The notes under the pieces: generated by a model
Databases searched by the model: none
Told to the model about the DNA's origin: nothing
The model's input: only the letters and a program-made list of their open reading frames with translations
In this document: one piece after another, positions 11,770 to 22,516 of the stretch
How the letters are laid out: every line of letters starts with the position of its first letter
How positions within the stretch are numbered: position 1 is the first letter of the stretch
Assembly: GCA_963691655.1 (NCBI GenBank)
Contig: OY829327.1
Span: 64,492,079-64,556,078, forward strand
Reading direction: 5' to 3'
DNA: 64,000 bases
Source: Toxonevra muliebris
Taxonomy: Eukaryota; Arthropoda; Insecta; Diptera; Pallopteridae
Translations under genes and position numbers: made by a program

Positions 11770-12200
11770 TCTCTACACTTATCGGCACAAACACGACTTA
11801 GTACACGTTTATAACACATGAAAGGAAAGTTCAGTTATATGCAATCAAGACGAGACTTCTATATCAAATCTCACTAAAGCAAATGCGATAAAACTGCAAG
11901 AATTTGTCTCTCTGCTTGATTGTATGTAGCCGACAGTTGCACAACCTCGTTACTTACTGATTTTGTTTGAGTGCAACAAAAACAAATCGCGACCGTTGTT
12001 GTTGAAGCTTTTGCGCTTTTCCTCTTTCTAAATTTATCTGCACAAATATGACGTAACACACGTATATAACACATGAAAGGAAAACAGCTATATGCAGTCA
12101 AGCTCTCTTACTAAAGCACATTAAGATAAAACTGCAAGAAGTCGGCTCTCTGCATGATTGTATGCAGCCGATCCCCATATGACTTCGTTCGCTAAACACT
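11770..12200. repeat. Imperfect tandem duplication of about 200-250 bp within the hAT element
   Basis: About 11775-11965 is repeated imperfectly at about 12035-12200. Shared landmarks include ATAACACATGAAAGGAAA, GATAAAACTGCAAGAA and GATTGTATG-AGCCGA. No coding capacity is visible. Confidence 0.6.
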
Positions 12201-12702
12201 AACAACCAGTGTGGCCAACGCAGCGCTTTTCCCGCTAAATATAGTGCTTTTTGAAAATTAAAACGCGGAAAAAAGTGATTTAGCGGTCAGCGGGTTTTTT
12301 AACATGTTTTTTCAATTTGAAAGACACTAAATGCTCCACTAAATAATCCATTTCCTGAATAATCTTAACAATATTTTTTATCGAAACAATGAGCAATAAA
12401 CTTATTTTAAACCAAAGTTCGTAACTGTAAATCCCTCAATTCAAAAAATTCTTCACTTCATATAAAAATGGATTAAAACACGAAAATTCATTTTGTGAAA
12501 ACTACAAAATACCAAATGGCATAAATGTTTGTAAAAACAGCACTAGTGCTTATAATGCTTCTGAATTCAGATTAAAGAGTGTGTTATGGCCAGAAGAAGC
12601 TGATAGTAATGAAGAGAATATAGATTTCGATTGTATAATTTAGAAATGCTGTGAACTAAAAGCTTTAAAAATACATGTATTTAATTATTTTTCTTTTTAA
12701 TA

Positions 12703-13752
12703 CAGCAGAATCCCGATAATTCGTAATCGCAAGGAACCAGCAATTCTTTACGAATTGCAGAGGTTTTTTGATTTAACCCTACTACTACTATTATGGCACA
12801 ACAGTCCGTGGAGGGCCAAAGCCGAGCTTTTTGCATCCATTCATGTTGTGTGAGTTATATTTATACACGAATGGAAGGGACCTACAGTTTTATGCCGAAT
12901 CCGAACGGCAAAGTGAAAAGCTTTTCATAGGCATTTTTTTACTCTTGGAGGTTTGCCATTGCCAGCCAAGAGGTGGTGCCATGTAGAAAAATTTTATTTT
13001 CTATTTTTGATTTTTTTTTGAGCGTGCCGAGATATGAACCCGGGCACCTCTGCGTAGCAGTCCAACACACTAACCACTAGGCTACAGCGACCACCCGATT
13101 TAACCCTTTCACCCCCAAATTTTTCTTCAAAATCTTTGTTGAGTTTCTTAAATATTTTATGCAAATAATAAATTTTAAAAAATAGTTTGTCCAGGACTCT
13201 TAATACTCACAGTTATCCTTAAGTTTTCCAATCGGGCATAATGTCTGCTATAACCTCTGTAACCAGGAATTATAGCAAAGCCAATTTACGGTGATGACAC
13301 TGCATGTATGCAATCCACTCATTGAAAACTCAAATAAAATGGAAACCGTATCTCCCATTTCACTTAAGTTTTCGAACATTATTGGGATATACGTTAACTA
13401 GGTTAAAATAAGAAAAATACGAATTAACAGTTTTGTAGTTTAAGGCTCTTCTCGCGTATCTTGTCAACCACGAAAAACACAAAAAATCTCTTTAAAAAAA
13501 GTGAACGTAGCATTCATTGTAAATACAATGAATGATTTTTTTCGAATCATAGTTCCATAGAATTTTCCTTTGCATTATGAATTATAAGAGGTTGTCAACA
13601 ACTAATTTCGATTTATAAGAGGTTAAACAGACCTTGTATTGAAAAAAAAAAATACGAACTAGTGAGGGGACCCAAATGTGTAGAATTTTTGCGAATTAAA
13701 GCGATTTTTTCCAGGGACCAGCAGTTTGGTACGAATTATAGCGATTCTACTA
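12703..13752. mobile_element. pogo/Tigger-like non-autonomous element
   Basis: The left end CAGCAGAATCCCGATAATTC pairs with the right end, whose reverse complement starts TAGTAGAATCGCTATAATTC. Both sides abut TA. A CAGTAGAA-type terminus with a TA target resembles pogo/Tigger-type elements. Internal GTTAAAATAAGAAAAATACG is also found in the copy starting at 45986. No transposase was read. The SINE at 12781 splits it. Confidence 0.7.
12781..13096 (-). mobile_element. tRNA-derived SINE with target duplication
   Basis: It is flanked by GATTTAACCCT at 12770-12780 and 13097-13107. On the minus strand it opens with a tRNA-like head (A box TAGCCTAGTGGTTAG, B-box-like GGTTCATATCTC). It then has the core GCCGTTCGGATTCGGC ... 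CTGTAGGTCC, and it ends in (TAG)n. The core matches the SINE at 7707-8135, and its 3' end matches the fragment at 50131. The element is 316 bp. Confidence 0.88.
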
Positions 13753-13974
13753 TATATAAAGTGTTTAACACTTGTATAAGGAAACAAATTTAGTGCTTTT
13801 TTAAAGAAAATACGCGTTTTTTTCTTCATTTTAGCGGATTTTGAAAAACAAAAGTTGACCACACTGCTAACAACATCATAACTTCGTTTCTTATTAGTTT
13901 CGTATGAGTGCAATAACATCACGACTTCCGTTGCAAAATTTTCGATTTACCCTCGCTAAAGAATTTCACTTCAA

Positions 13975-14165
13975 AAATATCAACTACATTTCAACTAATT
14001 TAGTTGTAGTTGAAAAAATCTATATATCAACTATTTTAGTGATATCGTATATTTTATTTTTCAACTACAACTAAATTAGTTGAAATTATTTCAACTACAA
14101 TTAACTAGTTAAAATATAGTTGAAATTATTTCAACTACAACTAAGTGATAGTTGAAAAAAAAACA
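13975..14165. repeat. Second cluster of TAGTTGAAAT-type motifs
   Basis: The same short inverted motifs as at 11140-11290 recur here, several with the fuller form CAACTACAACTAA. This cluster belongs to the outer hAT element. Confidence 0.55.
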
Positions 14166-14625
14166 ATGGATGTGTGCAAGGCACGCAAGATATTTGATGT
14201 GTAAATAGTTAAGCCAACTGAATGCCATATACATAAGCTCACATATGTATAGCCATATATAGGGATTTGATGTATAATCTATATGCTAGGTAAATAATTC
14301 AAACTAAAACAATTCTTTTATAAACTTAAAAATGTATTATATCGCATATCGCATAAAAATATTTTGCAATTGCATCAAATCCTAGTTCCATTATTTTTCT
14401 TTTACTCAATGCATCGGGCACGATATTTTCGCGTATATGCAGCTGTAATTGCATCTTTTTCTTCGCGCTTTAAATTTTTCTTCCTGTCGGTTTGAAATTT
14501 TATTAGATGTGAAAATTTTACATAACGTCGCCTGAGAATTGATATGATAAGTATATGAATTTGTCACCTCTCTACTTCTTAAAAGCACCGCGCAGAGAGT
14601 TGCCTTAACTGCATTCAATAAAAAT

Positions 14626-15288
14626 TTATTTATTTAATATTATTAATTACAACAATGAATTATCATAACTAATAAAAGGAAAGAGTACTAGCGACCAGGG
14701 CTTTCGACTCGACTAGAAACTAAAAACAAAATGTATATTATTATATTTTGTCAGATAAATTGCATTGTTTGATAAATTTTACGATTTTCGATATGTTTGT
14801 GGATGATACTTCTTTTAGAAGAGTACTTGGCATAACTTGTCCAAATAGGTTTGACCTAATGTTACTAAATGATGAGCATTCGTCAAGTATGTGACGAACG
14901 GAAGAAGTACCGTGACAGAATGGACAACTGTTTGGATTATGCCCACATAGTAGATGTTCATGCGTAAGTTTTGTGTGCCCTATTCGGAGTCGTATAAAAA
15001 TTGAAGCATGTTTTCTCGAGCAGGAGCTAGGATATCTCGGCTTTATACCGTCAGGGTTTGATTTGGTGTACCAATGTTGATATTGTAACCATGTATCATA
15101 TTTCTGTTGATCAAGTGCTTTACATATGACATTACATAAATCTAATGTTGTTGCTGTATAAAAAATTGGAGTTGGTTTTTTAGTAGCTTCGTTTGCAGCT
15201 TTGTCAGCTAGTTCATTTCCCGGTATACCAGAGTGTCCTGGCACCCACATTAATTTTATTTTGTTGGGATTTCGGATGCAGGAGTTTC
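14626..15288 (-). mobile_element. 5'-truncated LINE copy encoding RNase H and C-terminus
   Basis: The insertion is flanked by TCAATAAAAAT at 14615-14625 and 15289-15299. The minus strand encodes about 180 residues starting within RNase H, with the motif MWVPGHSGIPGNELADKAAN. It goes on to the Cys/His segment CGHNPNSCPFCHG near the C-terminus. RNase H with this tail is typical of I-clade-like non-LTR elements. The tail is TAA-rich rather than pure poly(A). Only the 3' end was inserted, so it is dead on arrival. Confidence 0.83.
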
Positions 15289-15952
15289 TCAATAAAAATA
15301 TTTTTATTGAAGTAAATAAATTTGATAATAAATAAGTTTGATTTTTTCTGTTTAAAATTTTCGTTATTTACATAGATAAAAAAAATGTTGCCTTTCTAAG
15401 GTTAATGTACAAAGCAAAATTTTTATAATGCCGTGGTTTGCTATCATTATCACTAAATTTTGTTTATACACTTATTGAAACCTAGATTCCTTATTACTTA
15501 TCATTTTATATTGTTTTTATATTTTAAAAAATATTTAATTTTAATCCAATCTAACTAAGCGAATGCAAAACCTATCAAACGCCTGTGTTTACTACGGCGA
15601 CTTCTCTGCTTGTATGTTATAGACGATCTCTATACGTTTAACACCAACAAATAATTCTGCCACGAATAAATGTACACACACATCTTGTTTTCGTATGTAC
15701 ATATATGTGTGAGTAAATTGATCGAAGACTCCGCTCGTATTTTAATTTCTCCCTCTCTTCTTCTCTTCTCTTTGTTGTTTAGAGTAGCACAGTCATGCCG
15801 CGCAGTAGTGCGAGCGAGAGGGGAACTGGACGTTACAGTTATCTTACATCTTACGATACAGTTATTCTTACATTTTACACATTTGAAATTTTGCCCATAC
15901 CGTGAGCTAAAATGTTTACACATCAAAAAGTAGTTAACTACCCCTCAGTCTG

Positions 15953-16901
15953 GTACAAATATAGTTTTTGGTCCGAAAAAAGGTAAGAACGTTATGCATA
16001 CATTATTTCAACATAACCCTACATTTCATCAACTTTTTAGTTTTCAACAACCGTCCGGTCACAATAGATTTCGTTAGTTTAATTGCCTTGTTTCAGTTCC
16101 ACCCGTTTTGGTTGTTGAATCAGATTGTTAATTTCACGCATATACCAGATGCATCGGAAAACTCCGAAAATGGTTATAAATGTGCAAAAAATAACTTTTA
16201 AATACGCGCACATTACTCACGAAAAAACATCATGTAAACGCACAAAATGACGGAAAGGCGTGCATGCATGATGGCATCAAAAATTTTCTGGTATCTTTGT
16301 TAGTTAATAATAACCAAACTCCACGAACTATAATTCATTGCATGAAACAACATTTTTTGTATTTTATACGGGAAACAAAAAAAAATTTTCCTCATGGAGG
16401 ACGGAGGGGTAAAGGTCTAATTATAGAAACTTAACGTAGCGTAGCATAACAGCGCATAGCTAAACTTAACGCTGGTTATAAAAACAGCAAAGCAGAAAAA
16501 AAATCTGAAGAAAATATATCAGAGTAGGAAAATAATTTCAAAATAATAAATAAAAAAAAAGAAACAGTTTATTTTGTGAAATGTCACTTAACGTATCAAT
16601 AAAGAAATCTAAATTCAACAGACTTTCTTGTGCTCAAAATGCATATTTTATTATTTATATTTATATATACATTTTTCATTTTACATAAAACCTGTCTTCC
16701 CAAAGTTATAGATGTATCAAAGAGGAATATAAATTTTTCCGTATTCCTAATAACTATTGAATAAATGAAAAAATAAGCTGATATTACACAATTAAATCTA
16801 GCAAGTTTAACAAATGTAATTGTCCGCACAACTGCTTTTTTTACTTATTCGCTAAAAGTGGGCTGAGACTTGTTTATCTATCAAAATGAACGTCGAGTAT
16901 A
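15953..16901. other. Intergenic AT-rich sequence
   Basis: No domain or repeat that I can name. Short open frames here look random. Confidence 0.5.
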
Positions 16902-17125
16902 GGCTGGGGTACAAAAGCGCGAGAGTGCGATGCGTGAAAAATGGCGACTAAAGAAGGATGTGACGCAGTCGATGTTAAACGCATGTTAATATACAATTAG
17001 AGTAGTGCGAGATCATATGAATTTTCAACGCTTGGTTCTTGTTGTGCTGTATTTTTTGTGCATTTAAGTTTTAACATTAAAAAATGAATTCTGCAAAACT
17101 GCGAAAAGTGTTAATATATAGGCTT

Positions 17126-18110
17126 TTCTAGCCTATCGAGAGTGTTTAGCTCATAGAAAGAAGAGAAAATGGTGGGTTCGACCTGTCTACCAAAAGCGAG
17201 ACAAATTTGGCTTTTATGAGACAACATTCCAGGAAATGAAGCGCGTTGATCATGAAATGTTTGTAAAAGCGACTCGTATGAGCGTAGAAAATTTGAATAC
17301 TCTTTTTGATTACATCAAATTTCGTTTGGAGAAAACATCTCGCCGGAAGCCAATATCTGCTGAGTGTCGATTGGCTTTGACTTTAATGTGAGTAAAAAAC
17401 TGATTGAATTGATTGCTGTGAATGACTGACTTAATTTTTATTGGACATTACAGATATTTGGCACATGGAGGGGCTCGGTACACATACGCTTTAAAATTCA
17501 AAATGTCAACCTCAATTGTAGGGAGGATAATACGCGAGACGTGTGTTGCTATATGGGAAGAAATGAGTCCAGTCTACCTATCGCCGCCAAACCGTGATGA
17601 GTGGTTAAATATTGCTAGCAAACTATGAAAAAACATGGCATCTTCCTCATTGCCTTGGAGCAATCGATGGCATACACGTGTCAATCGTTTGTCCTCCAAA
17701 AGGAGGGTCACAATATTTTAACTACAAAGGTAGACATAGCCATCTTTGTTACCAAATTCAAACGTGACACTTCCATACTTTTTTGTAGGAGATAGTGCTT
17801 TTCCTCTTAGGCAAAACTTAATGCGTCCCTTTGCAAGTAAAATAATTTTGGAAGCTTCTATTCTTCTATTATATTGATTTAATTTCATTTAATTCAATAC
17901 AGTAAACCATTTATCAGAAGAAGGAGACCATTTTAATAACAGAGTTTCACATGCCCGTGTTACAATTGAGAACACATTCGGAGTGATGACGGCCAGATGG
18001 AGAGTGATGAGGAACGATATTCATGTGTTATCTGAAAATGTCGACAAAATTATTAAGGCAGTTGTAGTTTTGCATAATTACTTGATGCTTAATAAATGCA
18101 CTTAATACTG
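17126..18110 (+). pseudogene. Harbinger (HARBI1-like) transposase remnant
   Basis: The N-terminal exon (17126-17388) carries RRKWWVRPVYQKRDKFGFY. It is followed by an intron with GTGAGT donor and CAG acceptor (about 17389-17453) and YLAHGGARYTYALKF. The first catalytic Asp is in GAIDGIHVSI near 17665, in a shifted frame. The second is in VGDSAFPLRQNLMRPF near 17795. The Glu is in ARVTIENTFGVM near 17960. Sequence between the first motif and VGDSAFPL is shorter than in full-length family members, so the core has an internal deletion. A second intron probably separates the last blocks. The protein would cut and paste the element but is broken. Confidence 0.82.
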
Positions 18111-18714
18111 CCCACCAAACTACTTGGACTCATTTGAAAATGGAGAGGTCATTTCAGGGCTGTGGAGGAATGACAATGAGTCATACAATTTACGTAAAAA
18201 GCTTTCGGAATACCTATATTATAAAAACCGTTTACATTTACGATCTTGGTATTCCGGACTGTCATATATATTAATGTTTTCTAGAAGCTCCATTCCTACC
18301 TTGTATTGGTATAAATTTTAATAAAAACCACATTAATCACATTTTTCGTAAATAGGATTTTTACTGAATAAAAGCTTTTTGCTAAAAAATGTGGATTAAA
18401 GCTTTGGCGTAGAGCAAAAACAGAGAAACAGATGGCACCAACACAACAATAACATATCAGTAGAAACAAAAACATGAATCAGCTTTCTTAGCCTATACAT
18501 TTTTAAGTAGTAACAAAAAAAAAGAAGAAAAATAGATAAAATTAAATATATTTTGCGATAATTTTTTCAGAAAAGGTCTGCAAATCTATTTCAGATCTGC
18601 TTATAAATTACCCAAATTAGTTTATCAGTCAAAATTCAGTTTATAATTATTTTGCAATTATGAAATGCAAGAAAATGATAATTGGGCAAACGAAATTAAC
18701 GATGTAGTTAATTT

Positions 18715-19638
18715 TTAAGTTTTTCTAATTCTTCCGCAACAAATGTTAAGATTTTGCACTGAAGTAAAGCAGTATCTGATCTTGACTGTTGCCACTACGG
18801 CTTCGAAAAATTTATCAACAAAATCTGACTCAGTTGTTTTACATTGCGAAGATACATCAGATAATAATGTACTTAAAAAATCCATAAAAGGATTATTTAT
18901 GTCTTCCCCCTTTCTCTTTTTTGTATGGCTCGGTGTCGTTAAGCAATCAGAATTAAAGGCTGCTGACTGTGATAATGCTAGCACTGATTATCTTCGACTG
19001 ATGTTCACTTTGGTATGATCATAATGTGAAAGAAAATAACTAAACCTTAGATGGATCATCTGATTAACTTATTTACCGTTACTGTTTGGGTAAACCATTG
19101 TTGACTGCGATGGCTCCAGCCCTCATCAATTAAAAATTCCCAACCATCATAATGAGCCTCGTCATTTTCTTTCATATTATAATTGCCAGAATGTCTGTTC
19201 AGTAAATAAAAACGTATTTATCAGTAATTAAGTACTCGGCTTTCAAAGAATCCCTGAAAATCTTACACTCTTGGCTCAATAGAGTCTTTAAGAAAGAAGA
19301 GGCTTTCACAGTATTTATAATTTTTCTTAGTGTTATCTGCTGCCTGACCAGTACTTCCCTTATTATTCTTCACACATTTTATAAATTAATAACGAAGAGA
19401 TCTCCAAGCTGTTTTGCAATCCTTTTCTGAAAAAATTCAATAGCATTTAACAAATGTTTACAAAACATATTTTTTTTTTAGTTTACCATCTGCATTTATT
19501 GTTTATGCAATTTCTTTCCAGGTTTTCTCTTTCCAATCAGTTTTTTTTGTATTTAATATCTGCTTTGTCGTACAGCCCAGGCTTATCTCTAATTATATCA
19601 ATTAACATTTCAATTTGATACCCCTTTAACTTCTGCAT
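18715..19638 (-). pseudogene. Harbinger MADF/Myb-like accessory protein remnant
   Basis: The minus strand from 19638 starts with MQKLKGYQIEMLIDIIRDKP and continues GLYDKAD. After a frameshift it reads KTWKEIA, the pattern of a MADF DNA-binding domain. Stops interrupt the middle. The last 89 residues (18984-18715) are a low-complexity tail with SHTKKRKGED. In Harbinger elements this second gene helps nuclear import and DNA binding of the transposase. Its convergent placement fits. Confidence 0.68.
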
Positions 19639-19747
19639 TTTGAAACAAAAAATTATTTAATATAAATTTAATTTTAAAACTAGGACAAATAGTGGACAGC
19701 TGATTACATTTTGACAACTATGCAACTCGCGCTATTGTACCCCCGCC

Positions 19748-20272
19748 TTAACTCGAAACACTCGCTAGCTCTCGAAAGTTGTAGTAACCCTGTTCTCATG
19801 ATTCCCACTCAATTATAATGGTATCTTTGCACAGATAAAGGGGGAAAAAATGTCGTTACAAACGAGGTGAATGTTCCAGTAATATTGCCAGTCCCAGCCA
19901 TTGTTATTGTTAATAATTTTGCTAATAACTAGAGCAGATAAAAATGTTTACGAAAAAAACTGTTTTTTTTTTTGGGGTCTTTATTTCCTTCTGTTTCTTA
20001 TAGCAAACATCATGTTAGAAGTATTTAGAGGTAGATGCATTTTTTCAAAAAGTAGCCATTTTGAATTTTTGACAAGTGGAAGATTTTAGATATGCATTTT
20101 TTCGAACGGGCACAAAAGTGAAATTTAGTAGTGAAATTTAGTTTACTACTACTTTTTATTACTAGTAGTAAATACAAAATTTTATTTGTAATAAACAAAA
20201 TTTTTATGTAATAAATTGGTTTTATTTATAAAGTAGTTTGAATGTGTGAAAAAAGTTAATATAGAGATCAGC
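19748..20272. other. AT-rich spacer with a dispersed short repeat
   Basis: No gene. A segment at about 19995-20070 (AGTATTTAGAGGTAGATGCA, then AAAGTAGCCATTTTGAA) recurs in inverse orientation at about 55285-55350, so it belongs to an unnamed dispersed repeat. Confidence 0.5.
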
Positions 20273-20860
20273 TTAAAAAAAATAATTAATCAGTTTCATC
20301 AGCGGATTCTTCTGTTCTGCATCCGACGCAGTAAACCCTCGAGTGTTGCTGACAAATAAATTTATGAAGCATTTTTTTGGCACTTTTTTGTTGTCCTTTT
20401 TAGGACATGATGAACAGCGCCCGCGCTTAGCTGTCGATTGTTGGACCGCTTCGTCCACATCATGAACTTCACTCGCACGTAGTTGTATGCGACGTTTTTG
20501 GTGATCTTCCACAAGTGCTGCTGCTAATTTCTTTAAAAAAAATCCGTCTTGTATGTGTGATACTCTTATCAGTATTCGCTTTGTGTATGACAAATGCGTT
20601 GATGCCAGATATGTTTAGAAGATGAAAAAATACAGCCAGTGGCCATCTTTTTGTTCTTCTTCCAACATTATAATTGCTGCAAAGTTGGTCATTACAATCC
20701 ACATCACCTTTGGTACTATTGTAATAAGTAATTATTTCTGGTTTCTGTGCACTGGCTGTTGTTTCGTTACCGTTTCGTCTTCAGAATCCGAACCAGCTAC
20801 ATCTTGCTCTTCATCGGACACTTCTTCCAGCCATTGCAATATTTGTCTTTCGTTAGACAT
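20273..20860 (-). pseudogene. Internally deleted piggyBac-like transposase
   Basis: From an ATG at 20860 the minus strand gives about 40 acidic residues (LEEVSDEEQDVAGSDSEDE), like piggyBac transposase N-termini. It then jumps directly, with a frame change, to the C-terminal third: PEIITYYNSTKGDVD, RRTKRWPLAVFF, ISGINAFVI and a Cys-rich tail beginning CSSCPKK. The catalytic core with the DDD residues is absent. Internally deleted piggyBac copies of this kind can be moved in trans. The Cys-rich domain is also frame-shifted. Confidence 0.83.
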
Positions 20861-20898
20861 TTCAAATCAGTAAAAAACTGAAAAAAAGGAAAAAGGAT

Positions 20899-21675
20899 TG
20901 TAACGAACCTTCCTAGTTCGTTTTCTTTTCGTCAGGGTATACTCAGCGAGTAACAAGGGTGCGTAAATAATAACTCACGATAGTTCGTTTCGGTTTTCTG
21001 TGTTCACTTGTTTATTTATTTTCTTCACTGATGGTTTTAAATAAACTTGATTATTTTTATTCTTGGTACCTCGTACAGTCTTCGTTTGTTCCTTGTAGCC
21101 CCTCAATCGTTCTTCTCGGACGTTCGTTTGCCTTCCTTGGCGCTCGGTTTGCGTTCGTATGTTTCCTTTGTGTGTGTTCGTGATACGATGGTTAGGTCAT
21201 TGTCTTTTGTTGTATGGTCCGTGGCAACTACGTGTGTTCACTACACCAGGGTAAGTGGAAACTTAATCTTGACGTAAGGACTTACGCAAAGATCTAATTG
21301 ATACCTCACGAATGAATAATGTCTTATGAAGAACCTAGCATGCGGACGTTTTGCTGATATAAACTAACGACTCTTTTGTACTAGCCTACCGTGCGGACGC
21401 ATCGGCTGGTTTATTACATATAATCTAGCGAATAGAGGACAATAGAACAACCAAGTTACTACCTTAGACCACGATCTAAGTCTGAGTGTCTTCTTCTGTG
21501 CGATGCATGTCCTTTTATATCAATTTCTTCTTGTTGTACCGTATTATTTCCGTTTTGTGAAATATATATATTATAATTAATTAAATATAAATGTTAATAT
21601 ATATTTTAACGGCATATATGTGCTAGTGGTTTAGGGTTGTGCGATTAAAATTACTGATAATTTTATGTCGTCACA
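20899..21675. mobile_element. Solo LTR with GGAT target duplication
   Basis: The segment starts TGTAACGAACC and ends GTCGTCACA, bounded by GGAT at 20895-20898 and 21676-21679. There is no internal coding region, so it looks like a solo LTR left by LTR-LTR recombination. Its first 13 bases equal the plus-strand end of the Osvaldo-like LTRs at 22517 and 32056, so it may be a related family in minus orientation. It lies just upstream of the piggyBac-like transposase start. Confidence 0.72.
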
Positions 21676-21799
21676 GGATCAAGAGAAACTCAAAAATACA
21701 TGAAGCAATTACGCAGTATAGAAATACACACATACAAAGAAAAATAATAAACAATATACTAATATAAACTGAAAGTAATCATAAAAGTAAAAACTTAAC

Positions 21800-21989
21800 T
21801 CCGCCAAAAAATGTAACGTAACTGGTCGCATGCGGTCAGCGCTCTAGAGACCAGCGATACGTGCGCACGCGTTGATGTTCTGGACGCGACTAATTTGCGT
21901 ACCCCGCGGGGAGTGAGGAAGCTAAAAAGAGCATGAGCGCGCTCTAAACACTGTAAAACACTGACCCCATGCGACTAATTAAGGGTTAA
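21800..21989. other. Candidate right end of the piggyBac-like element
   Basis: A GC-richer stretch ends CGACTAATTAAGGG at 21985, followed by TTAA (21986-21989). GGG|TTAA is the expected right terminus of a piggyBac element. The mirror-image left end (TTAACCC) was not found near 20.2 kb, so the assignment is tentative. Confidence 0.4.
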
Positions 21990-22057
21990 AAGTTCTAATT
22001 GTATGTAAAAATAATTTAATAAGATATTTAAACAAATAAGTTATAAAAACTTTTAAA

Positions 22058-22516
22058 ATGAGTTTCTTAATGCGTGGATGCAAAAACAATAAATACAATT
22101 GCATGAAGAGTGATGTGCATTTTTCACTTCCCGACAAATAAATTTGTGAGAGACAAGTGGGTGTCTGTCTGCAATAGATTTGAAAGTGATCTACCAAAAG
22201 TGGCATTGGTATGTTCTCTTCTCTTTTTAATTAAATATATAAAAAAATCCGCCTCAACCGCGGCTCCCATTTCTGAAATTAATCGACAACAAAGGTAACC
22301 TCAAATGTAAAATAATATGTTTTGTATACGCGTTATGTACACTTATTCAAATTGTAGCAATGTCGAACCTGTTGACCATAATGGAAACAACACATCATAT
22401 AATGAAAACCTCGATGATGTTGTAGAAGAGTAAGATTTGGATAGTTATTCATCGACCCTTCCAGATTTATTTTAAATTTTCGTTTTAGCAATGAATTTTC
22501 AACACAATACGAGTAT
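22058..22516 (+). pseudogene. 5' part of a P/THAP9-like transposase, with a THAP-like finger
   Basis: From ATG 22058 the sequence gives MRGCKNNKYNCMK. After a frameshift it gives PTNKFVRDKWVSVCNR, resembling a THAP zinc finger with its conserved KW. A GTATGT donor-like site follows near 22210, and later exon-like pieces run to the LTR boundary at 22517. The open frame just before the LTR continues across the insertion into 33549 once one GTAT copy is removed. THAP fingers bind the transposon ends. Confidence 0.6.

Larger units (their letters stand above)
12207..13866. mobile_element. Second hAT-type element nested in the first
   Basis: It begins CAGTGTGGCCAAC at 12207 and ends GTTGACCACACTG at 13866. 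It is flanked by an exact 8-bp duplication CTAACAAC (12199-12206, 13867-13874). Past the terminal 13 bp the two ends stay loosely similar (CCGCTAAA and long A/T runs). No transposase is seen. It was later invaded by the pogo-like element and, through it, by a SINE. Confidence 0.83.
11112..15952. mobile_element. hAT-type DNA transposon, host of nested insertions
   Basis: The ends are inverted: CAGACTGGGGGGTAGTTAAC at 11112 and GTTAACTACCCCTCAGTCTG ending at 15952. The identical 8-mer GTACAAAT flanks both (11104-11111, 15953-15960). CAG...CTG ends with an 8-bp duplication are the signature of hAT elements. No transposase could be read, so it is non-autonomous or badly decayed. After subtracting nested insertions its own sequence is about 2.5 kb. 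Confidence 0.85.
16902..19747. mobile_element. PIF/Harbinger transposon
   Basis: The termini are inverted: GGCTGGGGTACAAAAGCGCG at 16902, while the right end read backwards starts GGCGGGGGTACAATAGCGCG. Flanking trinucleotides are ATA and TTA, close to the TWA duplications of this superfamily. Inside are a plus-strand transposase and a minus-strand MADF gene placed convergently, the standard two-gene layout. Both are damaged. Confidence 0.85.

Noticed and set aside
13020..13096. Possible tRNA gene on the minus strand
   Set aside because: A-box and B-box-like sequences are present, but no cloverleaf forms and it is the SINE head.
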